The position numbers and the translations under genes were made by a program. A DNA stretch of 51,551 bases from Actinotignum timonense (lineage in GTDB: Bacteria; Actinomycetota; Actinomycetes; Actinomycetales; Actinomycetaceae): positions 1,644,360 to 1,695,910 of the forward strand of contig NZ_LT706966.1 in assembly GCF_900155575.1 (NCBI RefSeq), in the 5' to 3' direction. Of the stretch, positions 43,201-50,291 are shown in pieces; within the stretch, counting starts at the first letter, position 1, and the number at the start of each line of letters is the position of its first letter. A model generated the notes under the pieces. It did no database searches, was not told where the DNA came from, and was given only the letters and a program-made list of their open reading frames with translations.

Positions 43201-44469
43201 ATGGAGACTTGGACACGCCCAGAGGTACCACAGCTGGGGTTCACCCCGGACCTCAACCTGTACGATTCCGATAATGAGGAGATTTGCCGGGTGGAAACGC
43301 GGCAACCTACCCTCTACACCTGCGGTATCACACCCTACGATGCCACTCACCTGGGGCATGCTTTTACTTACGTGAGTGCCGATACCCTGGTGCGGTACTG
43401 GCTGGCCGCGGGCTTTCCGGTTCACTACGCCCAAAACATCACGGATATTGACGACCCGCTTTTTGAACGCGCGGAGCAAACCCGGGTGGATTGGCGCGAA
43501 CTAGCTGATTCTCAAGTAGCGCTTTTCCGTTCCGATATGGATGCTTTGCGGGTTGTTCCGCCCAGGAACTGGATTGCGGTCTCCGAGATTTTGGATGAGG
43601 CGGAGGCGGTGGTCCGCGATTTTGAGGCGCGTGGACTGGCGTACCGTTTGCCCAATGGGGACGGCTCGGAAGATATCTATGTTGATCTCACCCGCGATCC
43701 GAGTTTCGCCGCCGCGCCTGTTTTCGAGTACTTGGATCTGGAGCGGATGTTCGATGAACACGGTGGGGATTCCACCCGTCCAGGTAAGCGCCGCACCCTT
43801 GACCCGCTGGTGTGGAAAGGCGTGCGTGGCAATGATTTCCGGCCGGCGGGGGAGAAGCCCGGGTTCTGGCGGCCGGGCTGGCATGTGGAATGCGCGCTGA
43901 TAGCCCGTACCTACCTGGGTGAACATATCACCGTGCAGGCTGGTGGGCGTGATCTGCTCTTCCCGCACCACGAGATGAGCGAAAGCCATTTGCGGGAGAT
44001 GACGGGTGACCGCGGCCGGGTGGATATTCACTTCCACGTGGGAATGGTGGCCTACCAGGGTGAAAAAATGTCCAAGTCGCTGGGCAATCTGGTCCGGGTT
44101 TCGGAGCTGACCGCTGCTGGTGCGCATCCGAGCGCGATTCGCCTGGTGCTCCTGGCCAATCATTACCGTTCCGATTGGGAATACCAGGCGAGTGCGCTTG
44201 AGCGGGCCGAAGCTCGCTTGGAAGCCTGGCAGCAGGCAGCCCGCAGCGCGCTCGGAAAGTCCGCAGCCGCTGGGCCGGGCGATAATACGGCCGCGGAGTC
44301 TGAGCTGGTTCCCACCTGCCGGGCGCTCATCGAGGCTATTTCGGATGACCTGGACACCCCGCAAGCCCTGCACATCCTGGATGAGTGGGCGGCATCCGGA
44401 GCACCCGATGCGGCGCAAGTGGTGCGCGCGGTGGATGCACTCCTGGGTATCCAGTTACTTTCCGACTAA
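43201..44469 (+). CDS. mshC: Cysteine:1D-myo-inosityl-glucosaminide ligase MshC
   Basis: A 422-residue class I tRNA-synthetase-like ligase that joins cysteine to GlcN-Ins in mycothiol synthesis. Zinc ligands C41 (TCGITPYD), C231 (VECALIAR) and H256 (FPHHEMS) and the HLGH (50-53) and KMSKS (289-293) ATP motifs are all present. MshC differs from cysteinyl-tRNA synthetase in the THLGHAFTY and TLDPLVWKG segments. ATG 43201 has only a distant GGAG; 13 extra upstream residues in the same frame are rejected. Confidence 0.92.
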   Translation: METWTRPEVPQLGFTPDLNLYDSDNEEICRVETRQPTLYTCGITPYDATHLGHAFTYVSADTLVRYWLAAGFPVHYAQNITDIDDPLFERAEQTRVDWRELADSQVALFRSDMDALRVVPPRNWIAVSEILDEAEAVVRDFEARGLAYRLPNGDGSEDIYVDLTRDPSFAAAPVFEYLDLERMFDEHGGDSTRPGKRRTLDPLVWKGVRGNDFRPAGEKPGFWRPGWHVECALIARTYLGEHITVQAGGRDLLFPHHEMSESHLREMTGDRGRVDIHFHVGMVAYQGEKMSKSLGNLVRVSELTAAGAHPSAIRLVLLANHYRSDWEYQASALERAEARLEAWQQAARSALGKSAAAGPGDNTAAESELVPTCRALIEAISDDLDTPQALHILDEWAASGAPDAAQVVRAVDALLGIQLLSD

Positions 44470-44561
44470 TCGGGGGCCAGAGCCTGAGGTAGGTGCGTCA
44501 GGCAAGCGCGAGCGGCATCCAATGTGGCGTTCGCTGTGCCAATGCACCCTGGGCGCATGCG

Positions 44562-45383
44562 CTAACTATGTGCCGTGCGCATCTGCTCCACCCCCTCCGT
44601 GCTGAGCGGCGGGGGAGTTCCGCCGTAGGCCGGGCAGATCTGCTGGAAATAGCACCAATCGCACAGGCGGGAGGTGCGCGGTTCGAATTCCCCGGAATCC
44701 AGGCGCGCGGCAATATCCCGCCAGGTTTCCTCCAGATCCATGGCGATACGCCGGGTATCTTCCGGGAGGGGATCATAGGTGAGAGTGCGCCCATCCTTGA
44801 GGTAAACAAGCTGAGTGCGGGCCGGGCGCTGCCCTTCCGTCAATTCCAAAAGCAGCGCATAAAAACGCATCTGGTAGAGAGCTTCGTTCTGGTAGCGCGG
44901 ATGCGGAGACTTCCCGGTTTTATAATCCACCACCCGCAAGGCCCCATCGGGAGCCGCATCGATACGATCCACGATTCCGCGCAGGGCCAAACCGGAGGGC
45001 AGGCGGGCATTGATGAATTTTTCCCGATCCCGCGGCGCCAAAAACCGCGGATTCTCCATATGGAAATAATTGCTAATAAGCGCGCGAGCCTGTTCCAGCC
45101 ATTCCGAAAGCGCATCCGCCGACTCAAAAAGATCCGCATCCTGCGGGGACTTTTCCAGGTGCGCCTCCCAACGCGGCAGCAGGAGAGACTGAGCGTATTC
45201 TTCGGTGCGGGCTTGCTGCGGTGCGGCGTACAGGTACTCCAGAACCGAATGCACCAGGGTGCCGCGCAGCGCGGCGAGGGAGGGCGCTTCCGGGAGGCGA
45301 TCCACACTTCGGAAACGGAAGAGCAGCGGGCACTGCTTGAAATCTTTGGCACGTGATGGTGATAGTGCGGCGTGACGAGTCAT
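44562..45383 (-). CDS. RecB/Cas4-type PD-(D/E)XK nuclease
   Basis: A 273-residue nuclease of the RecB-like exonuclease family (Rv2119 type). The catalytic motif is GIVDRIDAAPDGALRVVDYKTGK. Four cysteines (C18, C241, C244, C250) match the Fe-S binding layout of AddB/Cas4 proteins. It may process DNA ends, but no helicase is adjacent. TAAAGT stands six bases before the ATG, fitting leaderless transcription. It is divergent from trmI. Confidence 0.9.
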   Translation of the reverse strand: MTRHAALSPSRAKDFKQCPLLFRFRSVDRLPEAPSLAALRGTLVHSVLEYLYAAPQQARTEEYAQSLLLPRWEAHLEKSPQDADLFESADALSEWLEQARALISNYFHMENPRFLAPRDREKFINARLPSGLALRGIVDRIDAAPDGALRVVDYKTGKSPHPRYQNEALYQMRFYALLLELTEGQRPARTQLVYLKDGRTLTYDPLPEDTRRIAMDLEETWRDIAARLDSGEFEPRTSRLCDWCYFQQICPAYGGTPPPLSTEGVEQMRTAHS

Positions 45384-45447
45384 GCTTCCACTTTAACAAC
45401 TCGCTACGACAGAAAAATCTGCCGGAAGGACAAACTACACTGGAGGA

Positions 45448-46599
45448 ATGACACTACGACGAGGCCCCTTCCGCCCCGGTGAACGCGTGCAACTCACCGA
45501 TCCCAAAGGGCGGCATTACACCATCAATCTCACGGTTGATGGCTATTTCCAGTCCACGCGCGGCTCTTTCCGCCACAGCGAGCTCATCGGGAAAGAGGAA
45601 GGCAGCCTCATCACCACCGAAGAAGGCCGTGAATTCCTCGCGCTGCGCCCGCTCCTGAGCGATTACGTGCTTTCCATGCCGCGTGGCGCCACCATTGTCT
45701 ACCCGAAAGATGCGGCGCAAATCACCCACACTGCGGATATTTATCCGGGGGCACGGGTTTTTGAGGCCGGGGTCGGCTCCGGGGCTCTCTCCATTTCCCT
45801 GCTCCAAGCGGTAGGCCCTCAAGGTTTTCTTCTCAGCGCGGAACGCCGCCCGGAATTCGCGGAGATCGCGCAGGCCAACCTGGTGTCCTGGTGGGGGAGC
45901 CACCCGGAAAACTGGCAGGTGGAATGCGGGGAAGCGGCTGATATTTTGGCCGCTCACCCGGCCGGTTTTGATCGCGTTATCCTCGATATGCTCGCTCCCT
46001 GGGAAATCATTCCGGCGGCCGCGCAGGCTTTGGTCCCCGGTGGGGTTTTCCTCGCTTACGTTGCAACGACGACGCAGCTCTCCCGCTGCGCCGAAGATCT
46101 CAAAGCAACGGGACTTTTCACCGGCCCTGAAGCCAGTGAAACACTGGTGCGCAACTGGCATTTAGAGGGGCTCGCGGTGCGCCCCGATCACCGGATGGTC
46201 GCGCATACCGGCTTCCTTATTATGGCGCGCCGCCTAGCCGGGCCCACCCAGCTCACTCCGGCATCCCGCCCGGCCAAGGGCGCCTACGCCGAACCCATGC
46301 CCTGGGAAAACCCGGAAGCTGAACCGCTCCAGGAACGCCCGATTGCGGAAAAGAAACTTCGTAAAGTCCGCCGTGATCTAGCGCACCGGGCCGATGTGGA
46401 AGAAAGCGGGGTATCCACCCCGGGAGAACATTCCCGCCAGATAGCTGAGAAAATCGCGGCGGAAATCGCCGAACGTGAAGCCGAAAAGCGGCGGCAGGGC
46501 GAAGAGCCTCGGTACGCCGAAAAACAGCGGCAAGGCGCGGAAGCGGGGTACGCGGAAAAGTGGCGGGCAGCGGAGCCGGCACAGCACTTTGAGGACTAG
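45448..46599 (+). CDS. trmI: tRNA (adenine-58-N1)-methyltransferase TrmI
   Basis: A 383-residue protein. Residues 1-280 are TrmI: an N-terminal beta domain, then SAM motif ARVFEAGVGSGALSISLLQAVG and the catalytic region DRVILDMLAPWE. It makes m1A58 in the T loop of tRNAs. The last 100 residues form a charged helical extension (EKKLRKVRRDLAHRAD, RYAEKQRQGAEAGYAEKW), not part of the core enzyme. TACACT six bases before the ATG is a candidate leaderless -10; GGAGGA between them is too close to serve as a normal Shine-Dalgarno. Confidence 0.93.
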   Translation: MTLRRGPFRPGERVQLTDPKGRHYTINLTVDGYFQSTRGSFRHSELIGKEEGSLITTEEGREFLALRPLLSDYVLSMPRGATIVYPKDAAQITHTADIYPGARVFEAGVGSGALSISLLQAVGPQGFLLSAERRPEFAEIAQANLVSWWGSHPENWQVECGEAADILAAHPAGFDRVILDMLAPWEIIPAAAQALVPGGVFLAYVATTTQLSRCAEDLKATGLFTGPEASETLVRNWHLEGLAVRPDHRMVAHTGFLIMARRLAGPTQLTPASRPAKGAYAEPMPWENPEAEPLQERPIAEKKLRKVRRDLAHRADVEESGVSTPGEHSRQIAEKIAAEIAEREAEKRRQGEEPRYAEKQRQGAEAGYAEKWRAAEPAQHFED

Positions 46600-46693
46600 T
46601 GACCTAACCGTGAGGGCACCGGGGATGCTATATCCCGGGGTGGGCGGTAAGGTAGGCCTGTCCTAGAATAAGGGGACGATCAGAAAGGAAGCC

Positions 46694-48358
46694 ATGAGCA
46701 CATCGGAGTCGAGCGCGGCTCTTGCCGAAATCGCGTCCTTGCGTGAGAAAAATGAAAGGCTCTCCACCTCGCTGGTCGCCGCCCGGAAACGCATCCAGGA
46801 ATTGGGGGAGAAACTTGATTCCCTCTCCCGGCCTCCGGCTACTTTCGCCACCTTTATTCGCGGGCATTCCTCCGATCATTCCATTGACGCCCTCGTGGGC
46901 GGCCGAAAAATGAACGTAGCTGTTTCTCCGTATGTTGCTTTGGAACAATTGCGCCCCGGCCAAGAAGTACGCCTCAATGAAGAACTCGTGGTCGTCGGCA
47001 TTGGAGGCTACGAAAATACCGGGCAGCTCGTTGCTGTCGAACTCGTGCTGGATCCCCAGCGGGTGCTCGTGCGGGTGCACGCGGACGAAACAAAAGTGCT
47101 GCGCATCGGCGGGAAACTCTCGGCCGGGAAACTGCGGGTCGGGGATACCTGCATGGCGGACCTGAAAACCGGGTTCCTGGTAGAAAAGGTAGAGCGCCCG
47201 GATGTCGAGCACCTGCTGCTCGAAGAAGTCCCGGATGTTTCCTATGCGGATATTGGCGGCTTGGATGCTCAGATTGAGGAAATCCGCGACAGTATCGAAT
47301 TACCCTTCCAGCAACCCGACCTCTATCGAGAGCACGGCCTGCGCCCGCCCAAGGGAATTTTGCTGTACGGCCCTCCGGGAACCGGGAAAACCATGATCGC
47401 GAAAGCGGTGGCCACCTCCCTCGCGGAGAATGCCGCGCGTGCCCAAGGGGTAGCCAAAGCTTCCTCCTACTTCCTCAATATCAAGGGCCCGCAGCTCCTC
47501 GATAAATACGTGGGGGAAACCGAACGCCAGATCCGCGAAATCTTTTCCCGGGCCCGGGACCGGGCCTCCTCGGGTATCCCCGTTGTCATTTTCTTCGACG
47601 AAATGGAAGCCCTTTTCCGCACCCGCGGTTCCGGGGTTTCTTCCGATGTGGAAACAACCGTGGTGCCCCAGCTCCTCGCTGAAATTGACGGGGTGGAGCA
47701 ACTCTCCAATGTCATCGTTATTGGTGCTTCCAACCGGGAAGATATGATCGACCCGGCCATTTTGCGGCCCGGCCGGCTTGACGTGAAAATCCGGGTCGAA
47801 CGCCCCGATTATGCGGGGAGCGTGGATATTCTCTCCAAGTACCTCACCCCCGAGCTGCCCTACGCGCCAGCTGATATTGCAGCCTACGGCGGCGGGGCGG
47901 GGGCCGCGGCCCACCTGGCCCGCCTCATCGCGGATAAGGTTTTCGAGGCATCCCCGGAGAACCGCTTCGTTGATGTCACCTATGCTTCGGGGCGGAAAGA
48001 AACTCTTTATCTTGCCGATTTCGTTTCCGGGGCTCTCCTGGCCGGCATCGTTGATCGCGCGAAAAAAGCAGCTATCAAAACGTATTTGACCACCGGGGTG
48101 CGTGGGATTACCGCGGAGCATGCTATCGCTGCCGTGCATGCCGAAGCCCGCGATAGCTCGGACTTGGACCAGATTTCCAATCCGGATGAATGGGCCAAAG
48201 TCAATGGTAAAAACCGCGGGGAGCGGATCGTGGCGGTGCGTCCGCGCCAGAGCGATTCGACGTGCCGGGCTGAAGCGGCAGGTCAGGCCGATCCCGCACC
48301 TCACGCGATTACGAACGCAGCATCCGCACATCAGCACACGGGGGAGGAACCACGGTGA
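46694..48358 (+). CDS. arc: ARC/Mpa AAA ATPase of the Pup system
   Basis: A 554-residue ring ATPase. The N-terminal coiled coil (about 10-46) binds Pup, followed by tandem OB domains (about 50-175) and an AAA domain with Walker A GPPGTGKT (226-233), pore loop segment YFLNIKGPQLLDKYVG and Walker B VVIFFDEMEALF. The C-terminus ends in ...AHQHTGEEPR. The hydrophobic-Tyr-X tail (QYL) with which Mpa docks onto the 20S core is absent. AGAAAGGA and a TAGAAT -10 (46664-46669) precede the start. Confidence 0.95.
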   Translation: MSTSESSAALAEIASLREKNERLSTSLVAARKRIQELGEKLDSLSRPPATFATFIRGHSSDHSIDALVGGRKMNVAVSPYVALEQLRPGQEVRLNEELVVVGIGGYENTGQLVAVELVLDPQRVLVRVHADETKVLRIGGKLSAGKLRVGDTCMADLKTGFLVEKVERPDVEHLLLEEVPDVSYADIGGLDAQIEEIRDSIELPFQQPDLYREHGLRPPKGILLYGPPGTGKTMIAKAVATSLAENAARAQGVAKASSYFLNIKGPQLLDKYVGETERQIREIFSRARDRASSGIPVVIFFDEMEALFRTRGSGVSSDVETTVVPQLLAEIDGVEQLSNVIVIGASNREDMIDPAILRPGRLDVKIRVERPDYAGSVDILSKYLTPELPYAPADIAAYGGGAGAAAHLARLIADKVFEASPENRFVDVTYASGRKETLYLADFVSGALLAGIVDRAKKAAIKTYLTTGVRGITAEHAIAAVHAEARDSSDLDQISNPDEWAKVNGKNRGERIVAVRPRQSDSTCRAEAAGQADPAPHAITNAASAHQHTGEEPR

Positions 48359-49944
48359 CAGCACGTCGAGTCATCGGCCTGGAAACAGAATTCGGGATTA
48401 TGGAACCCGCCGACCTGCGGGCCAATCCCGTGGTACTTTCGGCCGATTTCGTAGAAAGCTACGGGCACGCCGGGGCAGGGGCCGGCACGCACGGCCCGGT
48501 GGCCTGGGATTACACCGGGGAGGATCCTCTCAATGACGCCCGCGGTTTCCGGATGAGCCGGGAGGAGGCGGACCCTTCTCAACTCACCGATGATCCGGAG
48601 AATCCCGCCCCGCCAGCTGGCGTCGTCGTCGCACCTATAACGGACGACGACGCAGAGCTGCGCCGCCCGCGCGCCGCGAACGCGGTTCTCACCAACGGCG
48701 GGCGCCTCTACGTTGATCATGCCCATCCGGAATATTCCTCGCCGGAAACCGCGACCCCGCGGGAAGCCGTGCTCTGGGACCGTGCCGGTGAACTCATCGC
48801 GCGGCGCGGAATAGAACTGCTGCGCGAAGGCGGGCGCGAATTCGCGATCTACAAAAACAATGTGGACGGGAAAGGCGCGGCCTACGGCTCGCACGAAAAC
48901 TACCTGGTTGATCGGGCGCTGCCCTTCACGGAAATCATCCGCTACCTCACGCCTTTCTTCGTGACCCGGCCGATCCTATGCGGTACCGGGCGCGTGGGGC
49001 TCGGCCCGCGTTCGGAACAACCCGGTTTCCAGATTTCGCAGCGCGCCGACTACGTGGAAAATGACGTCGGGCTGGAAACTACCTTCAATCGGCCCATTAT
49101 CAATACTCGCGATGAACCGCATGCGGCCGCGGAGCGCTTCCGGCGCCTGCACGTCATCGGGGGAGACGCCAACCAATTCGATGTCTCTATCCTGCTCAAA
49201 GTGGGAACCACCTCGCTGGTGCTGTGGATGCTCGAACAGGACGCGGTGCCCCTCGGGCTGGAATCCGTGATTATGGATAGTCCGGTGCCCCTCACCTGGA
49301 CGGTCTCCCAGGACCCGAGCCTCAGCACCAAACTTGAGGTGCATGAAGGAGAACCGCGTACCGCCCTGGAGATTCAGCAGATCTACCTGGACGCGGTCCG
49401 TGATGCGCTGGACGAACGCGGTGAGGTGGACGGCGATACTGCCGAAATTCTCGAGCGGTGGCAAAGCGTGCTGGACCTGCTTTCGCGTGATATTTTCTCT
49501 GCCGCATCCCAGGTGGAATGGGTGGCGAAATACCAGATCCTCAATGAATTACGCGAACGCGGCGGGGGCAGCTGGGATTCGGATAAGCTGCGCGCCCTCG
49601 ACGTCCAATGGCATGATCTGCGCCCCGAGCGCTCCATCGTGGCGAAACTGCGGGGAGCCGGGCGGGTGGAGGAACTCTTCTCCGAAGCGGAGATCGCCAC
49701 GGCGGCGCTGCAGGCACCGGGTTCGACGCGCGCGTATCTGCGCGGCCAGCTCATCTCCCGCTTCTCCGAACACGTGGCCGCGGCAAGTTGGTCGAGTGCG
49801 GTGCTGCGTAATAGCGCCGGCCAGCTCCACCGCCTCAGCCTGCCCGATCCTAACGGTGCGAACGAAGCGGCCCTGGGGGCAACCCTGGCCGGCGCCCACA
49901 CGATTGACGAGGTCATTGCCGCGCTCACCGCGGCGGGATCGTAG
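48355..49944 (+). CDS. dop: Dop, depupylase / Pup deamidase
   Basis: A 529-residue member of the Dop/PafA carboxylate-amine ligase-like family. The N-terminus is RRVIGLETEFGI, with the catalytic-region glutamate E10. DHAHPEYSSPET and NTRDEPHA are conserved. A non-conserved insert of about residues 38-100 corresponds to the Dop-specific flexible loop. It converts Pup-Gln to Pup-Glu and removes Pup from targets. Start GTG 48355 overlaps the arc stop. An inverted repeat (48620-48653) lies inside the gene. Confidence 0.94.
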   Translation: MTARRVIGLETEFGIMEPADLRANPVVLSADFVESYGHAGAGAGTHGPVAWDYTGEDPLNDARGFRMSREEADPSQLTDDPENPAPPAGVVVAPITDDDAELRRPRAANAVLTNGGRLYVDHAHPEYSSPETATPREAVLWDRAGELIARRGIELLREGGREFAIYKNNVDGKGAAYGSHENYLVDRALPFTEIIRYLTPFFVTRPILCGTGRVGLGPRSEQPGFQISQRADYVENDVGLETTFNRPIINTRDEPHAAAERFRRLHVIGGDANQFDVSILLKVGTTSLVLWMLEQDAVPLGLESVIMDSPVPLTWTVSQDPSLSTKLEVHEGEPRTALEIQQIYLDAVRDALDERGEVDGDTAEILERWQSVLDLLSRDIFSAASQVEWVAKYQILNELRERGGGSWDSDKLRALDVQWHDLRPERSIVAKLRGAGRVEELFSEAEIATAALQAPGSTRAYLRGQLISRFSEHVAAASWSSAVLRNSAGQLHRLSLPDPNGANEAALGATLAGAHTIDEVIAALTAAGS

Positions 49945-50111
49945 GCGGACCGGGGCCGGCACCTGCCGCCCGGCTACGGCCTGCGTTAGGCCCGGTCACG
50001 TGACTACTTAGGCGGGCCCGGGCCGGTAACGCATTCGGGCGGGTCACGCAGCCGGCATGCACCCGCAGCCTGCACCTATCCGCACCAGTACCAGAAAAGA
50101 GGAAGGAAGAA

Positions 50112-50291
50112 ATGTCCAGTCAAGAATTCCTGCAGCCCCAGCGCCGCCAGGAAGAAAACACCGAAGTGGAAGCCCCGCAGGCCCAAAACCAAGATTTTGG
50201 TATCGACGCGCTGCTCGACGATATCGACGCCGTGCTGGAAAGCAATGCGTCCTCCTTCGTGCAGGGCTTCGTGCAGAAAGGCGGACAGTGA
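50112..50291 (+). CDS. pup: Prokaryotic ubiquitin-like protein Pup
   Basis: A 59-residue Pup. It ends in VQKGGQ, so the C-terminal Gln must be deamidated by Dop before conjugation. The C-terminal half (DALLDDIDAVLESNASSFVQGF) is the helix that binds the ARC coiled coil. The N-terminal half is Gln/Glu-rich and disordered. AGGAAGGA lies upstream of ATG 50112. Its last codons overlap the pafA start. Mycobacterial Pup has 64 residues. Confidence 0.96.
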   Translation: MSSQEFLQPQRRQEENTEVEAPQAQNQDFGIDALLDDIDAVLESNASSFVQGFVQKGGQ

